From NCBI RefSeq assembly GCF_035582795.1, contig NC_134366.1:107515756-107579755 (forward strand): DNA of 64,000 bases, written 5' to 3'. Below are positions 1 to 11,672 of this stretch, one piece after another. The position numbers and the translations under genes are program-made. The DNA comes from Mycteria americana (lineage: Eukaryota; Chordata; Aves; Ciconiiformes; Ciconiidae). Position 1 is the first letter of the stretch, and each line of letters begins with the position of its first letter. Under the pieces are notes generated by a model. It searched no databases. It was not told the origin of the DNA and saw only the letters and a program-made list of their open reading frames with translations.

Positions 1-784
1 CTATTAAGGACTCCAAGTGAATTTTTTTAAAACTCAGATAAATAACGTTCGGTGTAATTTTTATAAAGCTTCTAAACAACAGGATGCCTCAGTTTACTGC
101 ATATGATTGAAACTGAAATTATTATTTACAATCTTTTGCGAGCTGAATAACTGTTTATTTATTTATTTACAATAGCCACCTGCAGCAGTAGCAAAGAAAC
201 TGGTAATATAAACTAATTGTGGATTGGGGTTTTCTTGATATTGTGATTAGAAAGGCAAGCTCTTAAGTATATATATATTTCTTAACAAGACTTCCATTTT
301 CAAATGGTCCTGATTTCCATATTTTTTTTAAGGCTTCTTACTATTATCTGGTCATTTTTTCCACAAGTTTCTTCTTACACATACCAAAATTCATGCTCAG
401 AGTAAGGGAGAACATTTTAATACTTATATATTAAATATAAAGAAAATCTATATTTATAGTAAATATACATAATATCCATTTATACTATTTTAATATTAAC
501 CAATCAATCATTTGAATCAATTGAAGAATAGGGGTTTCATCTCACTTTTTTTCTTCAAATGTGAAATATCTTTCCAAGATAAAAAGTAGTATTGCTTACG
601 AGGAGTGATATCCTCTGCTCTTGCACTGTTTTGTGTGGTGTGTCTCTTTCTTCGTGCATGCCAAAGCACTGCTAGATATCCAAATAAAACAACGTGCCAA
701 CATCTAGTAAGTCTTGGAAGGAATATTACTTTAAAAGGCATTTTAAAGTCTGTTGTAACTGCGGGAAAGTAATATCCAGAATGA
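1..784. other. TMEFF1 intron, AT-rich, no feature seen
   Basis: This AT-rich stretch lies upstream of the first recognisable TMEFF1 exon and downstream of exons that must lie outside the window. I see no exon, repeat or RNA gene in it. Confidence 0.5.
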
Positions 785-1530
785 AATCGTGGACTGTAGA
801 ATAATTTAGGTTGGAAGGGATCTCTAGGGGGTCATCTGGTCCAGGCTCCTTCCCTGCACTGCAGCCAGGGATAGTTCATTCAGGTGGCTCAGGGGCTCCT
901 CCAGGAGAGCTCTGACCATCTCCATGAAGGGAGATTTGACATCTGGGCATCTGTTCAAGGGCTGAGCTGCTCTCACTTTGAGGAATAATTTCCTTGCGTT
1001 CAATCAGAATTTCTCTCGCTGCAACTGTTGTCTTTTGCCCCTCTGCTGTGCAACTCTGAGAACAGCCTCCCTCTGTCTTCTCGATAACCCCTCTTAGGTA
1101 GTTGGTGACAACGTCAGTCACCTCCTTAGCCTCCTCTTCTCCAGGCTGAACAAGCCCAGTGCCCCCAGCCATTCCTTACACAGGACACGCTCTGGCCCTC
1201 TACCCTTCCCAGTGACTCGCCACTGGACCCTCTCCAGTTTCTTAAAATATTTGCTGTTACTGGGGGGTCCCGACACTGGTCAGAGGGCTCCAGATGGGAC
1301 CTCATGAGTGCTGACTGGAGGACAACAGTAATTTCCCTTGCTCTGCTGGCCACCCTCTTGTGATGCTGCCCTCCAACCTGCTGCTCCACTGGACGGACCC
1401 TCAGGTCCTTTTCTGCAGGGCTGCTTCCCCACCAGTCCACCCCCAGTCTGTCCTGTGGCTTTCCCTTCATCTCCAGACTTCAGGAGGTTGCTCCATCTTG
1501 TCAAGGCCCCACTTGAGTGCTCATCTTGCC
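785..1530 (-). mobile_element. CR1 LINE fragment (3' end), chicken-repeat type
   Basis: Read on the plus strand this is the reverse complement of a CR1 3' region. It begins with a worn form of the usual terminal block (TTTAGGTTGGAAGGGATC near 809) and continues through 'CTCCAGGCTGAACAAGCCCAG' near 1140, then 'GGGACCTCATGAGTGCTGAC' near 1296 and 'CTGCTGGCCACCCTCTTGTGATGC' near 1345. These blocks occur in that order in avian CR1 elements. The element therefore lies on the minus strand, with its 3' end near 785-800. It is 5'-truncated, as is usual for CR1, and diverged, so both ends are approximate. Open frames inside it (98, 114, 74 and 79 codons) are repeat sequence and not genes. It sits in a TMEFF1 intron, antisense to the gene. 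Confidence 0.85.
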
Positions 1531-4500
1531 CTCCATCTTATGCTCAGTAACAACCTTCCTTTCCTTTGGTCCCTAAATGGCTGGAATAAATTTCATTAGT
1601 TTTAGTTTAAAATATAGTTTTTCCTCTTTTGGTTTTTGTTTTTTGGTTGGGTTCTTTTTGTCTTTGATAGGGAAATCATTAACTTAAAAATAGCCTCACT
1701 GCAAAAGTTCAAATGTGTCATGTTCTCAGTTTTACCTATATTTTATTTTTTAACAGATAAAAAATGGAAATGAGATTCCGAGCACATTCAGTCTTTTTTT
1801 AATGTGTACTATGCTGTCAAAGATCTGTTTTGACTCATAATGTAGATTTTCAAGAAAGATTGACAACTGATCCCCAAGTAGACCTTTCGAGATTAACATT
1901 TTATGAGATTTACTTTGGAAAGAAAATGTGTCTCAGCAACATATAGATTCAACTGGCCTATAATTTACATAATGTCTGTTTTCACAATGGCCAAACCAGA
2001 AATTCAGAAGTGTAAGTATTAACACTTAAAAATACCAATATGGACATTTTAAAGTCCCAGTCTCTGCCTTGTCTATCTAACTTGTCTTCCAGGGAAAGAT
2101 TTGGTCTGTTTGAAGTACGACAGACTCATTTACACTCGCCTCTTTTGACCACTTTTTCACTCATTTACCATAGCCAACCTTTTTTTTTTTTTTTGACCTT
2201 TTTAGCATATGATATCGTATGTAGGTATTCGTAAGGAAGGGTATCTTAATCCTGTGTAAATACAATTCACAGCTTTCTGGTCCAGCAGAAAAAAATCCGA
2301 AGTCTCTGTGTGTAAAACAAAATACACAAACACAAACAATAGAGGAAATCAACCTAAACAAGGGATTTATGATTGTGTCGTGGGATTACTGAATTATGTA
2401 AAATTGGGCTACAGGAAATCCTGATATGAAAGGAATAATATAATGGTCTCTTCATTATACTGACTATTAAGAAATTGAATAGATCCTAGACGGATCATAA
2501 TCCGGGCCTGTTTTTTTAATGTATGTTTTTAATGATCTTTGCAGCAGCGTGTGCCAAGTCTTTGAAGGTTTCTGTTAATCAAGGGGGGAGGGAGGGCTAG
2601 GTCACTCTTGTGAGAACAAGCATCAGTTCACCACGTGTGCTGCTAGAAGCTCACTGCAGTTAGGGACTAAATTTCTACAGTGGCCAGAGAAAGCCATGCC
2701 ATGAAATTAAAAAAGGGAGTGAAGGGATGGCTGGAAAGTAGCTGAAGCTTATGGTATTTAAAGGGTGTTCTGCATTGCTGGGCAGAAGTAAAAGCTGAGA
2801 GGGAGTTCAAGCAGGACACAGAGAAGCTCGTAGAATTGAAATCTACTTCTCTTGCCCTTATCTCCCAGTGCTACAAAGGGATTTTTAAAAAGATGCCAAA
2901 AAAACTAATGAAGATTCAGCTCTAGTCGAATAGGTAGCGAAATCACTTTGAAATCCAGATTTTCTTAGTTCAGGTTTCATCTGGGAAGAATTGCACACAA
3001 GGGAAGAAACATCAAATGAAAGGTAATCCTTCATTTGACATGGTTATCTTCTTAACTGCAATTGCAACACCCCTGCTATTTCAATTCACCTAAATTTATT
3101 CCATCAAGCGTACACTTATCCATCTGTGTGCATTTCACACACTTCGTTTTATTCTAGTGTTTTCATTTTACATTTGTAAACAGATGTGCCAATAAAAGGG
3201 CAAGTAGCTGAGAAAGCTTACTGTTGCTTTGGGCTACTGGGAAGGGGTAGCAAGCAGCACTCTCTGTGAGGCCAGGCCAGAAAAATACATTCATGAGCAA
3301 GTCCCAGATGGGCACAAATGCAGCAGCCTGATCTGTTGGTTGGAAACGCCAGCCCCTCCCCAGAGCCAAGCCCACTCCGCAAATCTGTAATGCTTTTCCT
3401 TTCCTTTTTTTACTCCTTTTGTTGAATCTACCATGGTTCTTCAGCACGCAGAACTTCCAACAAACGACGTACACCTTGAAGCCTGCAAACAAAAAGGAGC
3501 CTTGAAATGTGTTCTGATCTCTGGGGATCTAATTAATTTACTGATAGCAGCAAGTGCTCTTACAGCCTGAGCTCTTTCAAACGTGTCACATTTTACTAAA
3601 CATGTTTTCTTTGTTACACTTAGTAGCCCCTAATAAATAAGTTGTACATTCTCATTTCTTATTTATTAAAACCGCCTAAAATTTGTGTTTGGTTTAATTA
3701 TAGCACTTTGTACTTTCCTGAAATTCAAATGCTTTTCTGTTTAACTAATGGTGTTAATGAACGATACGCATGAAACTTCTAAAAGCATGTTGTCACAGCA
3801 AGCTGGTGCCTTTTTTCTTAGGATGTCAACTCTCTGATAACGGGTGACAAAATTAAGGGTTTTTTTTCTGTATACCATAGTATATCAGGAAAACACCTGA
3901 AGACGTCCTGTTGACTTTCCAGGGCTATGCGAGAGAAAAGATCTGTTGAGGACACTAAGCAACAACCCTCTCCAGCAAGACATCAACTTGGAGAATTAGC
4001 TGTAGCTACCTGTTTCAATGCTTTTGGTTAAAACCAATAGGAAGGTTATCGTGAAAAAAACTCTTGTAGTGCTCTGATTCCTTTTATCCCAGTGTGACTT
4101 TTACAACAAGCTGTTACAGCAAAAACTTGAATCACTCATTCACTTCCTTCTGGTATGAAGCACCAAGCATTTTCAAGACGTCCTTAGTACATGATTCTAA
4201 GTGACTTTTCCTTAAGTGACTAACTCTTTTCTTCTGAAGGTTGTGCTGATCAGCCACCCACCAGGCTGAAGGTGCCAGCTGGTAGTTTTGCTTTATTTTC
4301 CAGGGGCACCAAGCAGGATCGTGTTGTCAAACACATACAAAAGCCAACAGCAGAGCGGCGGTGGGGCTCAAGCTCTGGAGTCCTCACTCAGCTCCAAGTG
4401 ACGGTGGCAAAAGACCCAGTATCAGTAGTAGGGCTAAGATTTTGCCATAGTCTTGACTTGTATTGGGATATGATGATTGATTTAGCCTACGTGGCATGGC

Positions 4501-5870
4501 TTTGGCAAGCCTGAGTGAAGGCTGGCACTTTTTGAAAAAGCAACTGGGGGAACAGAGAAGCCAGTAGGGGGTTTTGTAGGGGTTTTTTTAATTATTTTTG
4601 ATGCAGACTTTGCTGTGCTTATCCTCACTTTTATTAGCTGAAGATCAGCTTCGCATGCTAATTTATGCTTGTACCACTGCTGGATTTCAGGCAATTGTTC
4701 CTGGAAGTTACTCCAAAAAGCAGAAATAAATAATTGAGAGCTAGGAGGAAGATAATATGAGGTTTAAAAATACTCTTGACATTTTTGTTTTGCAAGCTTT
4801 CAAAATAATTACTTTTCTCTTTGTGAAGCTTTGCATGATTTTGGATTTTCTTTTGCAAGATCCTTCCTGATTCCCTTGTGGGGTCACTCCTGAGGAATAA
4901 ACATACCTGTCAGAGTGGCATTTGCCTGAGAGACAGGGCTCAAGCTTCTGCGCTGTCTATCCGTGTGTGACGCCGGGAGTGTCACTGACTGCTCCGCAGG
5001 CTGGCTGCTCACCTCGGCTGTGGTGGTCCCACGTTCACCTTCCTGCTCTGCTTGCAGCATGGAAGCAACCCAGACCTAGGTTTGAACCTCAGTTTTTCCA
5101 CACTAGACAATTAAATACGAGATGTTGTTCTGCAGTTATTTATGACTGACATCATCATATGCTATCGTTTCCTTGGACTGCATCAGCCATCCAGACTCTG
5201 ACCAGCCTTTAGAATTTGTGAAAATATACTGAGAGGTCAAAATAGCAATGTTTAAGAGGTTCTAGCTATTTAATTTCTTGCGTAAGAAATTAAGTTTCTA
5301 TACCTGAGTAGTTTCCTATTATTACAAATACTGTTGTGTGATAGGTACTATTCTATTCTTTTTTCTTTTTTTTTTACTTTTTTTAATTGCAAACCAGGCA
5401 TTTTGGTACATTGTAATTTCAGTGTGCGCCTACCTGCTCACACCAGAAAGTGCATGCTTACAGCACACCTCATTTTTATTTCTACTGGTAATTAGGGGTG
5501 AAAATGCACCTTGCTTCTGTTCTTTTCTATAAGGAATAAAACGAAAATGTTACCTAAAAATCAGTGTTAAAAATATTTAAAGCTACAACCAAAGCTGTGA
5601 TGTTGTTTCAACAAATGCAGGATAGTGTTTTAATACATTTTTAAAGTGAATAGAAGTAAGGTGGAAAATTCTGTTCAAAATACTTTTCTATATGGATTAA
5701 AATCCTAACCTAAATCTTGCTGATACAGGCTTTCCGATGCTTCCTGTTTTATAAAATCGTCTCCTGTGCATATTATTTCCCTACTCTCCGCTTGTATCGG
5801 CTAATATTTTCATGCTGGGTACATGCTCACATGGAATTGTATTTTATTTTTTTAAAATTTCAGGTGAAAT
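1531..5870. other. TMEFF1 intron, no gene recognised
   Basis: This is AT-rich intronic sequence with a run of about 15 T near 2180-2194 and scattered short open frames of at most 109 codons. A slightly more GC-rich patch at about 4250-5080 has no coding pattern I recognise. No exon with flanking splice sites matching TMEFF1 was found. Confidence 0.45.
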
Positions 5871-7640
5871 TGTGTGGTCACAGGTAAGAAGGTAAGACCT
5901 GGAAGAGGCCAAGATGGGAAGCAAGCCTCTCGTGCTCAGGGCCATGTCCTAATTCCCCAGTGCATTACAGGCTTCCAGAGAACAAAATGTAGAAATAAGA
6001 TCAAAACCTTTGCATCGTGTTGCCCCTGAAGCTAAGTTTTCAGGCTAGTGCCCGTAGCGGGCTGGTGGCCCCCAGAGCTGCTGTTCATCAGTCATTCAGG
6101 CCAAGTCATGCCAGAAAGTGTCCGTAGCTGCACAGCCGAGCTCGGCATGCTGCACGTGGCATTGCTCTCACGGACCACTGTAAGTGGAGGCAGCGCTGGT
6201 GGGAGCTAAGGCAGGAGTGAGAGTAAGTGCTTAAAAGGCAGGATATTAGGAATTTTACAATTAGGGTCTGCTCTCTCTCCTCCTGGGTGCCCCTCGTGTG
6301 CTCTGCCCGCATATCCTCGCTCCCCCTTCATGATCTCAGGTTTTTCCTGCCCTCCCTTCCTGAGCAGCTCTCCATGTTGTCCTCTGCTCTCTTCGTGCTC
6401 TCTCGCCAGCATAAGTGGGGCTTGTCAGGGAACAAATTACAATATGGGACTTCAATTCTGTGTCCGGTTTCAGTCAGCTGTGAAGAAAAAGAAAGCCCAC
6501 AGTCTGTGATGCCTCACATGGCTTTCCTTGCCTGCAAAACACAGCCCCCCTTAAGATTTCTGCCCTTTGGGGCCCCACTTTTAGCTCATGAATGCTGTCT
6601 GCTGCGTCTTCTCTCATGCTTTGTGTGCTGCTTGTATGCTCCGTGGGATGGTTCAGCCCCGTGGGCTGTGCTTGGTAGGCTTGGGCTTTGACTTCTGCCT
6701 GGCTTTAGGCGTCAAACTGGCTGGTGGGGGGAATTTGTTCCCCTCAGGAGGCTGGATTTTCTTTCATCTCCTCCTATTGTCTGCCCTCTGTAGCTCTCCG
6801 ACTTCAGGGTGTAACATATTTTCCATATTTCATAACGGGTTCGTTTGGGGATCTTCCAGTACTTTCCTGAGCTGCTTTTTTGTTTCAGTCTGTGCTGGTG
6901 GTCCTGTCCTCTCGCAGGGACTCAGCTGCCAGTTTCGATGTGTTCGATGTGCAGCATCAGAGCAGCAACTCACTCGCCCACAGTTTTACCTTCCTTCACC
7001 AACACCGAGCAGTTAAAAACAACTTCCATGTCATGCTTCCTACCGAGAGCCGCATTCCCCACATTTCAGTGCTCCCATCCCACAATTCGGCCCTTCCAGC
7101 AGGCCTGGCTGTATTTTGGGTCTAGTGCCAAGCGGCTATGAGCGAGGACAACACTGCACCCCACGCGGGCTCTCTGACGGGTACAGGGTTCTAACGCATG
7201 CTCCTGGCCTCCTCGCTGCTGCCCTACTGCATCCGCCGAGGCCCTGCTCCCTTCAGAGCATCACGCCCCAGCCGTGTCCTCTGAACGGCTTCAGGCTTTT
7301 ATGCCAGAATAATGAAGCATAATAGTCTCAATTTTTTTAAGTGCATCAGTCCAGGTCAACTGTTCGTCATCCCGCAGTGTATTTAAACCCGCTGCTTTTA
7401 CGTGCCAGACAGCTCTGTCAAAGCGTCTACACCGGTAACTGAATGGCCAGGTGAAAGCCAGAGACACCATTTGGCATCACGGTTGTAGGAGAAAAGTAGC
7501 TAATGGCATCAGGCAGATAGTCGGGTGGATGTGGGGGGGTGAGGGTCCAAAATTGAACCTTTGAACTCCCGAGCTGCAACCAGCACGGACTGGTTGTAAA
7601 TTTTGGGTAACGCCCGCGCTAAACAAAAGCATCACATCCT
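5871..7640. other. Pyrimidine-rich intronic stretch with overlapping open frames
   Basis: This part of the TMEFF1 intron is richer in C and T on the plus strand than its surroundings, especially 6250-7250. Several overlapping plus-strand open frames (up to 154 codons at 6227-6691 and 142 codons at 6588-7016) run through it in different frames. Their translations have no recognisable domain. I think they follow from the base composition and are not genes. Confidence 0.4.
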
Positions 7641-8210
7641 GAATCCTCCAGTCAATAGAGAGCCATGAGACAGAGTCAGCAGCGGGAAGCTGCTCGTGCG
7701 GTGCGCTTCTGCAGACAGACTGTTCAGACTGGGAAACCGAGGGCCTGGGCTCTGGAGAGAGGAGGTGTCCTGAAAGGCAGGGCCTTTGGACGGGAAAAGG
7801 GGTCCCAGAAGGAGGATGGCACCGATCCTGGAAGCAGGGACAGATCCTGGAGATCAGAGAGCAGGCACGCGTCCCACCGGCTGGCCGGGTCTGTCTGGGC
7901 GGCGAGGGCCTCGCTGGAGGTTTGGTGTGCCTGCGGCCCTCGCCTGCGGGCGGAAAGCACGCTCGTCTGCCAGCTGGTCGGGGTCTGTCGGGGCCCCGCC
8001 GGGGATTTGGTGTGCTCGCAAGCCTCCAGCAAAGCCCAGTTTCCAGACTGGCAGCGGGCGGGTGTTGCACTGGCTCCCACCCCGGCAGCCACCAGCTCTG
8101 TCCTGCTCTAAGGACACACAGCAGCTGCAAGGCCATTGCACCTGGTCAGCGGCCTTCAGCTGCTTCACGCTGCCCCAGCCCTTACGGACGTGTCACAAGC
8201 CCTCCTCTTG
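7640..8210. promoter_or_regulatory. GC- and CpG-rich island inside the TMEFF1 intron
   Basis: This block of about 570 bp is visibly GC-rich and dense in CpG (GTCGGGG, GGCGGCGAGG, CCCCGCCGGGG and similar, mainly 7840-8080), against an AT-rich intron on both sides. It ends abruptly at an AT-rich stretch near 8215. Open frames of more than 100 codons occur on both strands, up to 219 codons on the minus strand at 7477-8136; this is expected where stop codons are rare because of GC content. It lies about 2.5 kb upstream of the exon at 10588. It could be an orphan CpG island, an alternative or antisense promoter, or a GC-rich repeat I do not recognise. I saw no obvious TATA element or coding domain. 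Confidence 0.4.
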
Positions 8211-10587
8211 TAGGTTTGGTTTTTTCTTTATTTTCCTACTTTTAGATGTAAATTTTAAATGATAAAAAGAAATTTTTGTACATTGAAGAGATGGTTAGAG
8301 CTAAGACTGAGAGTGTTTATCAGAAGAACAGGGCCAGGAATTCACAACTACCCCCAAACCAAGCATTTGGCAATGCTAAGAAAGTAAGCATTTAACATTA
8401 GATGTTAATTCTGAACACAACAAAGCATGAAAATGTAAGCAGTTTCCAAGCAGGTTCAACTCTAGCCTGTAATGTCACCGTGAGAAAGAAAAAATTATTT
8501 TCAAAAGTCACCTTATTTGTCACCAGGAATGACAAAAACTAACAGTAATTATGATGCTGCAGACCTTGGATGGTGACTACAGAATTAGAGCTGTTTGGGC
8601 ATAGAAATACAGATGCTGTTTGGGCATAGAAATACAGATGCAATTGTTCTGGAGATACAGACGAATGTGCTCAAACTTGACAAGGATGGGCGCACGCAGG
8701 CAGCAGTGATCCCTGAGAGCTAAGGCTGAGCAAAGGTATACATAAGCACATAGCCAGCGTCATGCCAATGAGGACTAGCTCTCCGCTCATTTGTGTCAAT
8801 AAATGTGCACAACTGCTGAGCCGTGAGCCTTTTATTTGCATATAGTAAATCCTAATAAACCCCTCATTAGGCTTATTAGGCTTAAAATCATGTGGGAGCA
8901 TGTAAACGAAATAGTACTTCCTTTCCTGGGTCTAAGGTTTACAACCATTACCACTTCTAGTAAGAAAAATAATCATATGCTCATCATGTTGGTATTTAGC
9001 AGCTTCATGAGTACTTTGAGGTAGATCCCTAAGATGTGTAGAGACTTCTTACTGGGGCAGTTTTTCACTGTCACTAGTCAGTAGGTGCACTCAAAAATCC
9101 ATTTGCGCTAGAGATGTTCTTTTGTCTAGCAACAATCTGAAGTTCACGGGCATGAAATATTAGTGGGAAAATCACCATCTTTAAACTTACATAACAAAAG
9201 GTGCTCATGGAAAGAAAGGGAGAGGAAAAGGTACGCTGGCCATCAGTGTTTCTGGAGCATGGAATTAGGTTCCGCTGCGAGATTTGTTACTGACTTGAGG
9301 CACACGTATATCTATTTAATCATTTAATTGTACCTGAAACAGCTGGAAAGAACATAAAAAACCTGGCAAGCTGGTAGCTTGATTTTTTTTTCCCACCCTC
9401 TGTCTTACAAGAGTGAATCAAGATGAAGCTAGCAGTAGCTCCTAGCAGTCAGACCATGAGCCCCCTGTGTAGAGCTTTCTGGCAAGGAGAGGACCGTGTG
9501 CCCACTGCCACCTCCTCAGAAGATGCAGAGCGATTCTTCCTGCTCTCATGGCATCAGGAGGAGCTCGATGGAGAGCTGGACCGGGTGCCCACCGTGTCCC
9601 CCATTCTGCAGCCACATTCCTTACTTTTCCCAGTCCAGAGGCAGAGCGGATCTTGCGGAGCAATGTGAAACACACAGAGAAACTTTCATTCAAAAATAGA
9701 GGTTCAGTTAAAAAGTAGAATATTAATTAAAATAAACAAGGGGGGTGGGGCTTGGAAAGTTGGAAAGTTTTCCTGTGCCATTCACTCATGTAAAATTTCA
9801 GGACTTTTTGTTGGGACAACAAAACTATCTAACCAAAACCAGGGAAGTCATAGCCCTATCTAAGTCTTTGGCTGTCCTACATTTGGGTGGTTAGGAATCA
9901 GCTACACGCTAGGTCTTCATTTTTCCCACTTTTGTTTTACAATCTGTAGTTGCAAATTATATGGAAAATGCTGTGTCTAAATCAACGTGTCGATTGGACG
10001 CAATATGAAATAATTCAGATCGCATAATCCTGTTTTAAATACAACATAATAAACCTACTGTTAACTTCCAAATGTATGAATGAACATCTTGCTGAAATGA
10101 CACAGTTAACCAAGCATATTGATTCTATACAGCTTCTGAAATAGAAAAACTCCTTTTACTGCTTCGAAGAAATGGGAGTCCTTTTCTTTTTGTTTCCCTG
10201 TCAGGGATTCTGACACCCCAAAAAAAGTGGAATATTCATCTGGTTTTGGTCACACTTGAGAACAGACACTGCAAACTGTTATATTAATGTGGTAAATCTT
10301 CCAAGCAATGTGTTATCAATTTTCAGGTGTTAATCAATGAAACTGATACCATAGTAAAACTACAAGAAACATCAATACATTATTAAAAAGCACACTGAAG
10401 CACCTGATCATAATTTTGTACGTGTTGCTTGGAAGCCTGAGACATCAATGAATTCTTCAGCATCCTCATGCAACATGCTCTTCTCTCCTGGTGTTAGTGT
10501 ATGAGCTAGTGTATACTCAGGACTCAACATGACTTAATTTTATTTGCTGGATGTCAATTTTGCTTTGCTGTATGTTTCAATTAACAG
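8211..10587. other. TMEFF1 intron leading to the exon at 10588
   Basis: This is intronic sequence. Apart from a 25-bp direct tandem duplication listed separately (8590-8639), I see no repeat, exon or RNA gene. A moderately GC-rich patch at 9420-9670 contains small open frames in both directions that I do not recognise. The intron ends in the acceptor TTTCAATTAACAG. Confidence 0.4.
8590..8639. repeat. 25-bp perfect tandem duplication
   Basis: The unit GCTGTTTGGGCATAGAAATA followed by CAGAT occurs twice head to tail, at 8590-8614 and 8615-8639, without mismatch. It looks like a recent local slippage or replication duplication inside an intron. Confidence 0.95.
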
Positions 10588-10736
10588 GTGTGTATGTAAT
10601 ATAGACTGCAGTGGATACAGTTTTAATCCCGTATGTGCTTCTGATGGAAGTTCCTATAACAATCCGTGCTTTGTTAGAGAAGCATCATGTCTGAGGCAAG
10701 AGCAGATCGACATCAGGCATCTGGGACACTGCTCAG
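10588..10736 (+). CDS. TMEFF1: TMEFF1 internal exon: second follistatin/Kazal-like module
   Basis: This 149-bp exon lies between acceptor TTAACAG and donor GTAGGC and encodes 49 whole codons plus a split codon at each end (phase 2 in, phase 1 out). The translation starts CVCNIDCSGYSFNPVCASDG and ends DIRHLGHCS. Its cysteine pattern, with CASDG followed by SYNNPC, is that of a Kazal/follistatin domain. SGYSFNPV and EASCLRQEQIDIRHLGHC match TMEFF1 as I know it and differ from TMEFF2. TMEFF1 (tomoregulin-1) is a type I membrane glycoprotein of brain and embryo; it is reported to bind Cripto and antagonise Nodal signalling. The extracellular region has two follistatin-like modules followed by an EGF-like module. 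The first follistatin module and the signal peptide must lie upstream of the window; I could not find them in 1-10587. Confidence 0.95.
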
Positions 10737-11606
10737 GTAGGCTTAATTTTGGTTTTCTGGTAAATGTAAATTCTGATGTAAGTGGGCTTTGTAGAGCTTT
10801 CCCTTTCCCATTTTTGATCAGCAATCACTGATCCAGTTATCAGTGAACTCCCCGCCTGTATTTTAGAGTTCCCCATGCAGAGGTATGTTTACACTACATA
10901 CATACGTGCTGGGTTTACATTACCTTTCTTTGGCTGCTGTTACTTGGAAAGACAGCAAAAGCTCTTAGGAGAATCTAAGCAATAGTCCAACGAGTCTTAC
11001 TTGAGAGGGTGGTAAGAAGTAGGAGAGCAAAAGGAATACCGGTGTGTGGGAAACATTCCCTCTTGCTGCTGTGGGCTGTACAATGTACTTCCAAAGTGAG
11101 TCAAGTTAGGCCCTGGTTGCACAAATTTATCCATTTCCTTTTCCAGTGTTGGAATGGTCCACTGAAACCCTCTGTCTCCTGCCTTGCAGTTAATCGTGTG
11201 CACGACTTCAGTTTTGGGGTCTTGCAGCTAGGACCTTCTCGTGGGAATAACAGCTTTCCACCATCTCTTTGCCAGTTACATCTAGAACTGTAACTTGGGC
11301 AGTTCCAAAACCGAAACAGACTGTCACCAAAATAACCTAGGCCCATACCACAGAAGAGTTTTTAGTTCAAAACCTACAGCTTGAGGTGTGCCATGTGTTG
11401 GTCTGGCTGCTGGGGTTACTGCCTCTGTTACTGACCAGGTGTGCTACCAGCCTGGTAGTATGGGAGGAACAATGTGGGGATGTGTCCAGTTTTACTGCAA
11501 TTAAAATACTTCTTCAAATATTATCCTGGCTTCTCAGTGAAATACATGTAGTTTTCTGGAAATAAGCCTTTCCTAATAGCTATCCATGCATGTATTTATC
11601 ATCTAG
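10737..11606 (+). other. TMEFF1 intron (870 bp)
   Basis: The intron begins GTAGGC and ends ATCATCTAG. It separates the Kazal exon from the linker exon. Nothing else is recognised in it; small open frames on both strands at 11000-11350 have no known domain. Confidence 0.8.
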
Positions 11607-11672
11607 AAACAGATGACACAAACGCAGTTGGAAAGAAAGACGATGGCATGCAGTATCGGCCAGAGGTGAAAG
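11607..11672 (+). CDS. TMEFF1: TMEFF1 linker exon
   Basis: This 66-bp exon follows acceptor ATCTAG and precedes donor GTACTG. With the G carried over from the previous exon it reads ETDDTNAVGKKDDGMQYRPE followed by VK. It encodes the acidic, flexible spacer between the second Kazal-like module and the EGF-like module. Phases fit on both sides (phase 1 in, phase 1 out). The motif GKKDDG-QYRP-VK is characteristic of TMEFF1; the corresponding TMEFF2 spacer is threonine-rich. No cysteines are present, as expected for a linker. The exon is too short to be found by an open-frame search and was identified from the protein context. Confidence 0.92.

Noticed and set aside
876-1599. Several open frames of 70-114 codons on both strands
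   Set aside because: All lie in the 3' non-coding part of a CR1 element.
6227-7141. Open frames of 154, 142 and 98 codons
   Set aside because: They overlap in different frames of a pyrimidine-rich intron stretch, with no recognisable domain and no fit to TMEFF1.
7477-8262. Open frames of 219, 158, 148 and 122 codons on both strands
   Set aside because: Long frames on both strands over the same bases reflect high GC content; the translations are low-complexity Pro/Arg/Ser-rich with no domain.
1-10587. Search for the upstream TMEFF1 exons
   Set aside because: No stretch with the expected cysteine pattern and splice sites was found; they are presumably before the window.
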